Positions 1-8,128 of a stretch of DNA of 64,000 bases are shown here, one piece after another. A model generated the notes under the pieces. It had not been told where the DNA came from and searched no databases. It was given only the letters and a program-made list of their open reading frames with translations. The DNA is from Scandinavium sp051650185 (GTDB lineage Bacteria > Pseudomonadota > Gammaproteobacteria > Enterobacterales > Enterobacteriaceae), in NCBI RefSeq assembly GCF_051650185.1, contig NZ_JBOFIN010000047.1:1-64000 (forward strand), read 5' to 3'. A program made the position numbers and the translations under genes. Position 1 is the first letter of the stretch; every line of letters starts with the position of its first letter.

Positions 1-14
1 ACATGTGGAGAAGT

Positions 15-112
15 GCAGTCCGGCGCGAATTATCTACGCCACAGATTTGAGAATCTAAGGTCAGGTACGGCGTCCGGACTGCAGGCAGAAAGAACTGGCC
101 GGCTCTTTCTGC
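15..112. repeat. Nested inverted repeats, possible structured RNA
   Basis: Two adjacent strong stem-loops lie in non-coding DNA downstream of yehS. The first pairs GCAGTCCGG near 15-23 with CCGGACTGC near 74-82 and encloses a small hairpin (AGATT, TGAG loop, AATCT, 43-56). The second pairs GCAGAAAGA (85-93) with TCTTTCTGC (104-112). No T run follows on either strand, so neither looks like an ordinary intrinsic terminator. I recognise no RNA family; it may continue beyond the left window edge. Confidence 0.5.
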
Positions 113-131
113 ACGTGGGGGATAATACAAG

Positions 132-159
132 GTCGGGTAAGGCGCCGCCGCCGCCCGAC
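132..159. repeat. REP-like palindromic element
   Basis: GTCGGG at 132-137 and CCCGAC at 154-159 flank a GC-rich loop, the form of an enterobacterial REP unit. It lies just downstream of the yehS stop codon, where REP units commonly form 3'-end hairpins that stabilise the upstream message. Confidence 0.6.
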
Positions 160-170
160 AAAAGACAGCA

Positions 171-641
171 TCAAGGCTTCGCCGCATGTACCCGGTTGGT
201 CAACCCGCGCAGGAAATAACGCATAAACTGGTCGCCACATTCACGGTAGTTTTTATGGTCTGGCGCACGCATCATCGCGGTGATTTCCGGCATTGAAATA
301 CGGAATTTCTGCTCGGTCATGATCGCCAGAATGTCGTCAGTTTTCAGGGAAAACGCGATACGCAGTTTTTTCAGCACTACGTTATTGTTAATCCGACGCT
401 CCAGCGCCAGCTCTGGCGCAGAGTCATCTTTCCCGCGCTTATCGTAGATGAGGCCGTTCAAAAAGCCAGACAGGATAATGTCCGGGCAGCGAACAAAGCC
501 CTCTTCATCTTCTTTGGTCATCCAGGTGTCAAAACCTGCCGACGTGGACTCCATTCCGGCCAGCGCCAGAATGCGCACCAGATCGTTGTTGTTGCATTTC
601 AGTGTGTAGCGCAAGCTGCGCAAAATATCATTACTTACCAT
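171..641 (-). CDS. yehS: DUF1456 family protein YehS
   Basis: A 156-residue protein, the same length as E. coli YehS and very similar along its whole length. Two copies of the DUF1456 repeat are visible: one begins near residue 4 (NDILRSLRYTLKCNNNDLVR) and the second near residue 84 (NNNVVLKKLRIAF...KTDDILAI). No catalytic motif, signal peptide or membrane segment is seen, so a cytoplasmic protein is likely; the molecular function is not known. The ATG at 641 has an AAGG-type ribosome binding site. It lies downstream of and parallel to btsSR but is separated by about 50 bases, so co-transcription is possible but unproven. Confidence 0.9.
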   Translation of the reverse strand: MVSNDILRSLRYTLKCNNNDLVRILALAGMESTSAGFDTWMTKEDEEGFVRCPDIILSGFLNGLIYDKRGKDDSAPELALERRINNNVVLKKLRIAFSLKTDDILAIMTEQKFRISMPEITAMMRAPDHKNYRECGDQFMRYFLRGLTNRVHAAKP

Positions 642-688
642 AGAGCCTTCAGCTATCGGTGATGCGATTAGCGCGAAGTGTACCAGTT

Positions 689-1408
689 TTACAGCCCTAT
701 CGCCTCTTTCAGGCTCTTAAGATAGCGACGACTGACCGGCACCGTTTGCCCGGCCTTGAGCAACAGCTCCGCCTGGCCGTTCTCTTCAAGACGGATTTCC
801 TTCAGGTGCGACATGTTCACCAGATGTTGGCGATGGCAGCGCAGCAGCGGCGTGCGGCTTTCCAGGGTGCGCAGCGTCAGTTCGGTAACCCCTTCCTTCC
901 CTTCACGGTCGGTGACATAGACGCCGCTCATTCGGCTGCTGACGAACGCCACGTCCTCCATCTGCAACAGCCAGATACGGCTGTGCCCGGTGCAAGGAAT
1001 AAACTTCAGCGCCTGCTGGCTTTCGCCCAGCAGCGACATATCCTGCTGGGTGCGAGTCTGCCGCAACCGGGCTAAGGTCTTATCCAGCCGCGGTTTTTCA
1101 ATGGGTTTCAGCAGATAATCAAACGCATGCTCTTCAAACGCCTTGACCGCGTATTCATCAAAGGCGGTTAAAAAGACCACCCACGGACGATGTTCCGGGT
1201 CGAGCATGCCGACCATTTCCAGCCCGCTGATCCGCGGCATCTGGATATCCAGAAACAGCACATCCGGGCGCAAACGGTGCACTGCCCCAATGGCTTCAAC
1301 GGCATTATCACACTCGCCGACTATCTCAAGATCTGCCTGCGCTTCAAGCAGGATACGCAGATTTTCGCGTGCCAGAGGCTCATCATCCACAATTAACACT
1401 TTCAGCAT
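689..1408 (-). CDS. btsR: LytTR response regulator BtsR (YehT)
   Basis: A 239-residue response regulator. The receiver domain occupies about residues 1-115, with the acidic pair D8-D9, the phospho-acceptor D54 in LFLDIQMP and the conserved lysine in LLKPI near 101. A LytTR DNA-binding domain follows from about 135 to the end. In E. coli it is the partner of BtsS and activates the pyruvate transporter gene btsT (yjiY). The start at 1408 (MLKVLIVDDEP) is chosen because it fits the family; a frame open further upstream lies inside btsS. The start codon overlaps the end of btsS by 7 bases, which indicates translational coupling. Confidence 0.95.
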   Translation of the reverse strand: MLKVLIVDDEPLARENLRILLEAQADLEIVGECDNAVEAIGAVHRLRPDVLFLDIQMPRISGLEMVGMLDPEHRPWVVFLTAFDEYAVKAFEEHAFDYLLKPIEKPRLDKTLARLRQTRTQQDMSLLGESQQALKFIPCTGHSRIWLLQMEDVAFVSSRMSGVYVTDREGKEGVTELTLRTLESRTPLLRCHRQHLVNMSHLKEIRLEENGQAELLLKAGQTVPVSRRYLKSLKEAIGL

Positions 1409-3090
1409 GCGTTGTCCTCCAGAGGCAGTCGCAGAGTAATACGGGTGAATTTTTCCGGCTCGCAGGCGACGGCGATCCCACACTCGTCACCAAAACGCGC
1501 CCTTAATCGCCTGTCGACCAGGTTCATGCCGAGCCCACTGGCCTGCGGATTTGGCTGATACAGTCCGGCGTTATCTTCAATGTCCAGCCGTAGCCAGCGT
1601 TCATCCAGGCTGGCTCGTATCATAATTTCCCCCACGCCCAGCAGCTGAGACGTACCGTGTTTAATGGCATTCTCCACTATCGGCTGTAAGGTGAAGGCCG
1701 GAAGCTGATGATGTGCCAGCGAAGGCGGAACGCTAATCTGAACCTGTAACCGCGCCTGGAAGCGGGCTTTTTCGATTTGCAGATAGGCGTTTACGTGCTC
1801 AATTTCATCCGCCAGGGTCACAATCTCTGACGGGCGCTTGAGATTTTTACGGAAAAAGGTCGACAGATACTGCACCAGTTGCCCGGCCTGTTCGCTGTCG
1901 CGTCTGATCACCGCCATCAACGTATTCAGGGCGTTAAACAGGAAATGAGGATTGACCTGCGCGTGGAGCAGTTTGATTTCTGACTGTGTGAGCAGCGCCT
2001 TTTGCCGTTCATACTGCCCGGCTAAAATCTGCGCCGAGAGCAGCTGCGCGATACCTTCCCCCAGCGTACGGTTGATCGAGCTGAACAGTCGGTTTTTCGC
2101 CTCATACAGTTTGATGGTGCCGATCACCCTTTGGTTTTCCCCCCGCAGCGGAATAACCAGCGTCGACCCCAGTTTGCAATGAGGGTGAATAGAGCAGCGA
2201 TACGGCACTTCGTTGCCATCGGCATACACCACTTCGCCGGAGTCGATGGCTTTTTGCGTGTAGCGCGAAGAAATAGGTTTGCCGGGCAGATGGTGATCGT
2301 CGCCAATGCCGGTGAAGGCCAGCAGCTTATCTCTGTCGGTGATCGCCACCGCGCCGATATCCAGCTCCTGAATCAGCACCTGTGCCACGCGCATGCTGTT
2401 CTCTTCGTTGAATCCCTGGCGCAAAATCCCTTCTGTGGATGCTGCCACTTTGAGGGCAGTTGCGGAAAACGCAGAGGTGTACTTTTCAAACATCGCCCGC
2501 TTATCGAGCAGGATGCGCATGAACAGCGCGGCACCGACTGTATTGGTGACCATCATCGGGGCGGCGATGCTTTGCACCAGATGCAGCGCGTCACTGAACG
2601 GCCGTGCGATGAGCAAGATGATCGCCATCTGCACCATCTCGGCCACAAAGGTAACCGCCCCGGCCGTGAGGGGATTAAACACTTTATCGCTTCGCCCGCG
2701 ACGGATAAGAATGCTGTGCACCAGGCCGCCAAGTAAGCCTTCGACAATGGTCGACACCATACAGCTTAGCGCCGTCATGCCGCCCATCGAATAACGATGC
2801 AACCCGCCTGTTAAGCCAACCAAGCCGCCCACTACCGGCCCACCCAGCAAGCCCCCCATTACCGCGCCTATCGCACGCGTGTTGGCGATAGAGTCCTCAA
2901 TGTGCAAGCCGAAATAAGTGCCCATAATGCAAAAAATGGAGAAGGTGACGTAGCACAGCAACTTATGGGGGAGACGCACGGTGACCTGCATCAGCGGGAT
3001 GAACAGGCGCGTTTTGCTCATCAGCCACGCGATGACCAAAAAGACACACATCTGCTGAAGCAGCAGCAACACCAGATTAAACTCGTACAT
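1402..3090 (-). CDS. btsS: LytS-type sensor histidine kinase BtsS (YehU)
   Basis: A 562-residue inner-membrane sensor kinase. The N-terminal half has the multi-helix 5TM-5TMR_LYT domain (MYEFNLVLLLLQQMCVFLVIAW onward), followed by a GAF-like region around 220-350. A LytS-type kinase core follows, with the phospho-acceptor histidine in HAQVNPHFLFNALNT and an ATPase segment with IVENAIKHG and GLGMNLVD. E. coli BtsS is a high-affinity pyruvate sensor that phosphorylates BtsR. The start at 3090 (MYEFNLV) matches the family; an in-frame extension of 71 residues upstream has low-complexity basic content and is rejected. It is the first gene of the btsSR operon, divergent from mlrA. Confidence 0.95.
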   Translation of the reverse strand: MYEFNLVLLLLQQMCVFLVIAWLMSKTRLFIPLMQVTVRLPHKLLCYVTFSIFCIMGTYFGLHIEDSIANTRAIGAVMGGLLGGPVVGGLVGLTGGLHRYSMGGMTALSCMVSTIVEGLLGGLVHSILIRRGRSDKVFNPLTAGAVTFVAEMVQMAIILLIARPFSDALHLVQSIAAPMMVTNTVGAALFMRILLDKRAMFEKYTSAFSATALKVAASTEGILRQGFNEENSMRVAQVLIQELDIGAVAITDRDKLLAFTGIGDDHHLPGKPISSRYTQKAIDSGEVVYADGNEVPYRCSIHPHCKLGSTLVIPLRGENQRVIGTIKLYEAKNRLFSSINRTLGEGIAQLLSAQILAGQYERQKALLTQSEIKLLHAQVNPHFLFNALNTLMAVIRRDSEQAGQLVQYLSTFFRKNLKRPSEIVTLADEIEHVNAYLQIEKARFQARLQVQISVPPSLAHHQLPAFTLQPIVENAIKHGTSQLLGVGEIMIRASLDERWLRLDIEDNAGLYQPNPQASGLGMNLVDRRLRARFGDECGIAVACEPEKFTRITLRLPLEDNAC

Positions 3091-3301
3091 ACCCACAGAC
3101 CACACGCCAGATGAAAGCGCGTACCCTACACCAACGAGCGAAACGTTTCTTTGACCGCCTGGGCAAAAGCTGAATTTCCGGCAGAGGATCACACTTTTTC
3201 GCGATCTCTGCGCGCAGAAGTGAACAAAAATCGACCACTTCTTCCTGGTTCGACGAAAGCCGTCTACAGTTATGATGGGGATGCGCGAGCTGAGGTGATA
3301 C

Positions 3302-4033
3302 ATGGCGCTTTACACAATTGGTGAAGTGGCTCTGCTTTGTGATGTAAATCCGGTAACCCTGCGTGCCTGGCAGCGGCGTTATGGACTGTTAAAGCCCCAG
3401 CGAACCGATGGCGGACATCGGTTATTTAACGACGGCGATATCGACAGGATCCGCGAAATTAAGCGCTGGATTGAGACCGGCGTTCAGGTCAGTAAGGTGA
3501 AAACGCTGCTGACCGAAGCGTCAGCGGAGCAGCAGAGCGGCTGGCGTGAACATCAGGAAACCCTGCTGCGTTTTTTGCAGGACGGCAATCTCAATCGGCT
3601 GAGGCTGTGGATCAAAGAACGGGGTCGCGATTACCCCGCTCAGACGCTGGTGAGCCATCTTTTTATCCCTTTACGTCTTCGTTTGCAAAGCTCTCAACCC
3701 ACGCTTCAGGCGCTGCTTAGCGTGCTGGATGGCGTGCTCATCAACTATATTTCCTTGTGTATGGCCTCTGCCCGTAAACGTCAGGGACGCGATGCGCTGG
3801 TCGTTGGCTGGAACATCACCGATACCACCCGATTGTGGCTGGAAGGCTGGATAGCCTGCGAGCAAGGCTGGCGTGTGGACGTTCTGGCGCACTCACTGCA
3901 TCATCTGCGTCCGGAACTGTTCGATGGACAAACCCTGCTGGTGTGGTGTGGCGATGCCTCGCCTTCCGGCCAGATTGAACAACTTCAGCTCTGGCGCGAC
4001 CAGGGGCTAAACGTGCTGCGCCTGGGAAATTAA
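3302..4033 (+). CDS. mlrA: MerR-family curli regulator MlrA
   Basis: A 243-residue MerR-type transcription factor, the same length as E. coli MlrA. The winged helix-turn-helix occupies about residues 1-70 (YTIGEVALLCDVNPVTLRAW, then the MerR wing RRYGLLKPQRTDGGHRLF). The C-terminal part resembles the B12-binding-like fold of MlrA relatives but no cobalamin motif is evident. In E. coli and Salmonella MlrA activates csgD and so curli and biofilm formation. It is transcribed away from btsSR; about 210 bases between the two genes hold both promoters. Confidence 0.93.
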   Translation: MALYTIGEVALLCDVNPVTLRAWQRRYGLLKPQRTDGGHRLFNDGDIDRIREIKRWIETGVQVSKVKTLLTEASAEQQSGWREHQETLLRFLQDGNLNRLRLWIKERGRDYPAQTLVSHLFIPLRLRLQSSQPTLQALLSVLDGVLINYISLCMASARKRQGRDALVVGWNITDTTRLWLEGWIACEQGWRVDVLAHSLHHLRPELFDGQTLLVWCGDASPSGQIEQLQLWRDQGLNVLRLGN

Positions 4034-4092
4034 GGGTTCATTAACAAGCGTGCTTCACCGTATAATCGTCAGATTAACAAAAGGAGCACATC

Positions 4093-4206
4093 ATGAAACC
4101 TGCCAAACTGGCTGTGATCACCCTCTTCGTTCTGATGGCCATCGGTGGAGTCAGCGGCGTTATGCTCGCAGGCTACTCGTTTATCGTGCGCGGTGGTGTC
4201 GGCTGA
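4093..4206 (+). CDS. yohO: Small membrane protein YohO
   Basis: A 37-codon gene, with a good AAGGAG site just before the ATG at 4093. The product is one hydrophobic helix (LAVITLFVLMAIGGVSGVML) followed by a short tail ending RGGVG. It resembles E. coli YohO (35 residues), a single-span inner-membrane small protein of unknown function, in sequence, size and position. Its last 26 bases overlap the convergent 3' end of yehW. Confidence 0.85.
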   Translation: MKPAKLAVITLFVLMAIGGVSGVMLAGYSFIVRGGVG

Positions 4207-4918
4207 GCATCTGAGCCAGACGCTCGAAGGCGCGGTCAACAATAATGGCCGCCATCGCCACCAGTATCGCCCCCTGAATCACATACGCCGTATTAAAGCC
4301 GCTCAGGCCGATAATGATCGGCGTGCCCAACGTATTCGCGCCAACCGTTGAAGCAATGGTCGCCGTCCCAATGTTGACGATAGCTGAGGTGCGAATACCG
4401 GCAATCATCACCGGGGCCGCCAGCGGCAGTTCAACTTTCAACAGACGCTGCCAGCCATTCATTCCCATGCCTTGTGCCACGCTCAACACGCCCGCAGGTA
4501 CCGAAGCCAGCCCGGCGAGCGTGCCCTGCAATACCGGCAATACGCCATACAAAATTAGCGCGATAATCGCCGGCTCACGGCCAAACCCCATCACCGGCAC
4601 GGCGATGGCCAGTACCGCCACGGGTGGAAATGTCTGGCCCATTGCGGCGATAGTTTCCACCAGCGACCGAAATTCCCTTCCTGCCGGGCGCGTCACAGCA
4701 ATGCCTGCGCCCACGCCAATCAGCGTGGCGATCAGGCTGGAAATACCGACCAGTGAAAAATGCGCCAGAGTCAAAGACCAGAAGCTTTGCTGCTGATAAA
4801 GCGGGCGCGGCAATTCCGGAAAAAGCGCGCTAAAAAACGGCGCGCTGTAGGGCATCACCGTCAGCAATACCACAAACACCACCAGCAGCCAGAGCAGCGG
4901 ATCACGCAGGGCTTTCAC
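4181..4918 (-). CDS. yehW: Betaine-type ABC transporter permease YehW
   Basis: A 245-residue inner-membrane permease of the ProW/OpuCB family with about six hydrophobic segments. The BPD-transporter coupling loop (EAA-like, AQGMGMNGWQRLLKVELPLAAPVMIAG) lies near 140-165. In E. coli YehZYXW is a low-affinity betaine transporter, and the Salmonella equivalent is OsmU. It is the last gene of osmF-yehY-yehX-yehW; its start overlaps the end of yehX by 17 bases. Confidence 0.93.
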   Translation of the reverse strand: MKALRDPLLWLLVVFVVLLTVMPYSAPFFSALFPELPRPLYQQQSFWSLTLAHFSLVGISSLIATLIGVGAGIAVTRPAGREFRSLVETIAAMGQTFPPVAVLAIAVPVMGFGREPAIIALILYGVLPVLQGTLAGLASVPAGVLSVAQGMGMNGWQRLLKVELPLAAPVMIAGIRTSAIVNIGTATIASTVGANTLGTPIIIGLSGFNTAYVIQGAILVAMAAIIVDRAFERLAQMLSRHHRAR

Positions 4919-5849
4919 TTTTCGCCTCTCCTTTCAGCAAGTCGGCAAAGTGCAAAGTCCCGTAGGGCTTACCGTCATCACCGATAACCGGCAAGACTTC
5001 ACTGCGTCTGGCGACAAACAGCGATAACGCTTCGCGCAACGACATGGACGCCTGCAGCGGTTCACCTGCGACCTGCTCGTTCGGACGCACAAAGTCGGCG
5101 ACGCCGCGCAGGGAAAGCAGCCGTACCCCGAGTTCGCTGCGACCGAAAAACTCACGCACAAAATCATTTTCCGGTGACGTCAGCATCGACAGCGGCGTGC
5201 CCTGTTGCACCACTTCGCCGTTGTCCATCAGCACCAGGTGATCGGCAAGACGCAGTGCTTCGTCGATATCATGCGTCACCAGCACAATCGTGCGCCCAAG
5301 CAGCTGGTGAATGCGGCGCATCTCTTGTTGCAGCGAGTTGCGGGTTACGGGATCGAGTGCGCCAAAAGGCTCGTCCATCAGCAACACTGCAGGATTTGCC
5401 GCCAGCGCACGAGCCACGCCGACGCGCTGCTGCTGTCCGCCGGAAAGCTGATGTGGCAGGCGATCGCGCATGGACGACTCAAGGCCCAACAGCGCCATCA
5501 GCTCATCCACACGTTCGTTGATTCGTGCTTTACTCCATTTCTGCAGCTGTGGCACCGTGGCAATGTTCTGCGCCACCGTCCAGTGCGGAAACAGGCCAAT
5601 CGACTGAATGGCATAGCCCATACGCCGACGCAGCGCTAACACCGGCTGCTGGCGTATGTCTTCTCCGGCAAAGCGAATGGTGCCGCTGTCGTGCTCTTCA
5701 AGACGGTTAATCATCTTCAGCGTGGTCGATTTTCCGGAGCCGGACGTGCCAATCAGCACGGAAAACGCCCCTTCTTTGAGCTCAAGATCCAGCTCCTTGA
5801 CCGCCGGTTTGCCGTCGAATAACTTCGTGACCTGCTGAAATTCAATCAT
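4902..5849 (-). CDS. yehX: Betaine-type ABC transporter ATPase YehX
   Basis: A 315-residue ATP-binding subunit. Walker A GTSGSGKST is at residues 34-42, followed by the ABC signature LSGGQQQR, Walker B VLLMDEP, and the switch histidine in VTHD. A C-terminal region of about 70 residues (LQASMSLREALSLFVARRSEVLPVIG) looks like a CBS-type regulatory domain, as in OpuCA/ProV-like ATPases. It overlaps yehY by 8 bases at its start and yehW at its end, so the operon is translationally coupled. E. coli YehX is slightly shorter. Confidence 0.94.
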   Translation of the reverse strand: MIEFQQVTKLFDGKPAVKELDLELKEGAFSVLIGTSGSGKSTTLKMINRLEEHDSGTIRFAGEDIRQQPVLALRRRMGYAIQSIGLFPHWTVAQNIATVPQLQKWSKARINERVDELMALLGLESSMRDRLPHQLSGGQQQRVGVARALAANPAVLLMDEPFGALDPVTRNSLQQEMRRIHQLLGRTIVLVTHDIDEALRLADHLVLMDNGEVVQQGTPLSMLTSPENDFVREFFGRSELGVRLLSLRGVADFVRPNEQVAGEPLQASMSLREALSLFVARRSEVLPVIGDDGKPYGTLHFADLLKGEAKSESPA

Positions 5850-6999
5850 GGGCGTCGCCCTCCAGTAAGGCTATCCACAGACTGAACAGCGCATCCACCA
5901 CTACCGCCAGGGCGATTACCGGGATCACCCCCAGCAACACCAGATCCAGCGCGCTGCTAAGCAGGCCCTGGAAGACCAGCGAACCAAAGCCGCCTGCGCC
6001 AATCAGCGCTGCAACAACCGCCATCCCGACGGTCTGCACTGTGACCACGCGTAAGCTGCGTAAAAGCACAGGCAACGCCAGCGGCAATTGTACTTGCCAG
6101 AAGCGCTGCGTACGGCTCATGCCCATTGCCGCGGCACTTTCCATCACATCCGCAGCGACCTGCTGCATGCCCGCGACCACGCCGCGTACCAGCGGCAATA
6201 ACGCATACAGCACCAGGGCGATCAAAGCAGGCGTCAGCCCCGTTCCGCCAATTCCCCAACTGGAAAGTAACGGAAAGTGTTTAACCAGTCCGGCAAGCGG
6301 CGCAATCAACAAGCCAAATAGCGCCACGGAAGGAATGGTTTGAATCACATTCAGCACGGTGAACACTCGCGTTTGCCTGCCCTGATAGCGCCAGCACCAC
6401 AGGCCCAGCGGCACGCCAATCAGCAAACCCGGCAGCAACGTGCCAAACAGTAAAATCAGATGCTGCTGAAGTGCGCTGTTGAAGACGTCCTGGCGGTTGA
6501 AATACTCTTTCATCAGCGAAAGGGAATCCAGTTCGCCAGACCACAGCAGCGCCACAGGTAAGATCCAGATTTGCGCATTCAACAGCCAGCGCCAGAGAGA
6601 GCCCGTAGTCAGCCGACGGATCGCATCGCTGCACATCAGCAGCGTCACCGCCAGCCACAGCCATAGCCCGCTGCCGGGCGAGGTTCTTGCCAGCGGACTT
6701 CCACTTTGCGCAAGCCAGGTCGCGGCCTTGCCGCCGCTCCAGAAGAGCGCAATAAACAGCAGCTGGGCTACGAGCAAGGTGAACGCCAGCGCAAGACGGC
6801 CGGGGATCAGGCTCAGCCCAGCCAGCAGCAGCGGAGCAATCAGTAAAAGTGCAGGAGGAAAGTGCCAGATTTCCCAGAGCTGGCGGCTTTCGCCTGACAC
6901 CAGCCGGTTTGGCGCGTAGTTAACGAACGGCAGAACGGCTGCTGCCAGTGCAATCAGCACTAACAGCAGCACCACACGGTTATGACAGGATATTCGCAC
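5842..6999 (-). CDS. yehY: Betaine-type ABC transporter permease YehY
   Basis: A 385-residue permease, the same length as E. coli YehY. An N-terminal extension with several hydrophobic helices (about 1-160) precedes the typical ProW-like permease domain. The coupling loop ESAAAMGMSRTQRFWQVQLP is near residue 295. It probably starts at GTG 6999, four bases after osmF stops, and the frame agrees with the family N-terminus. It pairs with YehW to form the membrane channel of the OsmF importer. Confidence 0.92.
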   Translation of the reverse strand: MRISCHNRVVLLLVLIALAAAVLPFVNYAPNRLVSGESRQLWEIWHFPPALLLIAPLLLAGLSLIPGRLALAFTLLVAQLLFIALFWSGGKAATWLAQSGSPLARTSPGSGLWLWLAVTLLMCSDAIRRLTTGSLWRWLLNAQIWILPVALLWSGELDSLSLMKEYFNRQDVFNSALQQHLILLFGTLLPGLLIGVPLGLWCWRYQGRQTRVFTVLNVIQTIPSVALFGLLIAPLAGLVKHFPLLSSWGIGGTGLTPALIALVLYALLPLVRGVVAGMQQVAADVMESAAAMGMSRTQRFWQVQLPLALPVLLRSLRVVTVQTVGMAVVAALIGAGGFGSLVFQGLLSSALDLVLLGVIPVIALAVVVDALFSLWIALLEGDAHD

Positions 7000-7003
7000 G
7001 AAG

Positions 7004-7912
7004 TTACTTCACTAGTCCTTGTTGTTTCAGCCAGTCAGCAGCCACTTTCTTCGCTTCCAGCCCTTCAACGGCAATGCTGGCGTTCAGCTTTTGCAGCGTT
7101 TTTTCATCCAGTTTTTCGAAGACGGGTTTCAGCCAGTCGCCAATCTGCGGATACTCTTTTTGTACGGCTTCACGCACCACAGGCGTTGGCGCATAAATCG
7201 GCTGCACGCCTTTCGGATCGGTCAGCGTTTGCAGCCCCAGCGCAGCAACCGGGCCATCGGTACCATAGGCCATCGCCGCATTCACGCCAGACGTTTGCTG
7301 AGCCGCCGCTTTGATTGTCACCGCCGTATCGCCACCGGCCAGTGAAAGCAACTGGCTTTGGTCGAGTTTGAAGTTGTAGGCCTTTTCAAAGGCCGGTAAC
7401 GCATCCGGGCGTTCAATAAACTCCGCCGAAGCTGCCAGCTTGAAGGTGCCGCCCTTTTTCAGGTAAGCGCTTAAATCTTCAAGCGAGGTGAGTTTGTTTT
7501 TCTCCGCCAGATCCTTACGCAGCGCAATGGTCCAGGTGTTATTCGCCGGAGCTGGCGTCAGCCAGACAAGCTTGTTCTGTTCGGCATCAAGCTTCTTCAC
7601 TTTTTCGTAGCCCTGGGCCGCGTTTTTCCAGGCCGGATCGTTTTCATCTTTGAAGAAGAAAGCGCCGTTGCCGGTATATTCCGGATAAATATCCAGTTCA
7701 CCTGACGTTATCGCGCCGCGTACCACTGGCGTGGTGCCAAGCTGCACTTTGTTGACGGTTTTCACGCCGTGGCTGTCCAGCACCTGCAAAATGATGTTGC
7801 CCAGCAGAGCCCCTTCGGTATCAATTTTTGACCCCACTTTTACTGGTTCCGCCGCCTGCGCGGAAGCCGCAAGCAGCAGCGCCCCGGCAATACCCCATGT
7901 TTTTACTGTCAT
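7004..7912 (-). CDS. osmF: Periplasmic betaine-binding protein OsmF (YehZ)
   Basis: A 302-residue periplasmic solute-binding protein. The signal peptide is residues 1-20 or so (MTVKTWGIAGALLLAASAQA, then AEPVKVGSK). The rest is an OpuAC-type glycine betaine/choline-binding domain (KIDTEGALLGNIILQVL, ITSGELDIYPEYTGNG). It is the first gene of osmF-yehYXW. In E. coli the operon is induced by osmotic stress and stationary phase through RpoS. Confidence 0.94.
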   Translation of the reverse strand: MTVKTWGIAGALLLAASAQAAEPVKVGSKIDTEGALLGNIILQVLDSHGVKTVNKVQLGTTPVVRGAITSGELDIYPEYTGNGAFFFKDENDPAWKNAAQGYEKVKKLDAEQNKLVWLTPAPANNTWTIALRKDLAEKNKLTSLEDLSAYLKKGGTFKLAASAEFIERPDALPAFEKAYNFKLDQSQLLSLAGGDTAVTIKAAAQQTSGVNAAMAYGTDGPVAALGLQTLTDPKGVQPIYAPTPVVREAVQKEYPQIGDWLKPVFEKLDEKTLQKLNASIAVEGLEAKKVAADWLKQQGLVK

Positions 7913-7956
7913 GCTTATTCCTCTTCTGCTGTGTATTTTCAGGGCGTTAGATTAAA

Positions 7957-7963
7957 AAGATAG
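7957..7963 (-). promoter_or_regulatory. Possible RpoS-type -10 element for osmF
   Basis: On the minus strand CTATCTT lies about 45 bases upstream of the osmF start and resembles the stationary-phase sigma factor -10 (CTATACT). RpoS control is known for the E. coli operon. This is a single weak motif found by eye. Confidence 0.25.
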
Positions 7964-8039
7964 CCCAGGATTGGCCGTTACGAAATCTCAAATGTTGAAA
8001 TAGAAAGCAGGAATTAAGCGAAGCGGCAAAATCAGGGCT

Positions 8040-8125
8040 GAATTGCCGGGCGGCACGTTGTTTGCCCGGCCTACAGAAAATGCGGGTGTTGCAGGCCGGG
8101 CAAGCGAAGTTGCCGCCCGGCATGA
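8040..8125. repeat. Paired REP elements (BIME)
   Basis: Two inverted REP units lie between osmF and bglX. The first reads TTGCCGGGCGGCACG...TGCCCGGCCTACAG; the second, GCAGGCCGGGCAAG...TTGCCGCCCGGCATG, is in the opposite orientation. The same core with the GGCCTACA tail recurs near 13.07 kb. The unit ends a few bases from the bglX stop codon, so it would form the 3' hairpin of the bglX message. Confidence 0.8.
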
Positions 8126-8128
8126 GGG

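Noticed and set aside
13..219. A 68-codon open frame at the left edge
   Set aside because: It runs through the inverted repeats and the REP element and into the yehS 3' end. The composition is not that of a protein.
3091..3303. N-terminal extension of btsS
   Set aside because: The extra 71 residues are not found in the family and would run through the mlrA promoter region.
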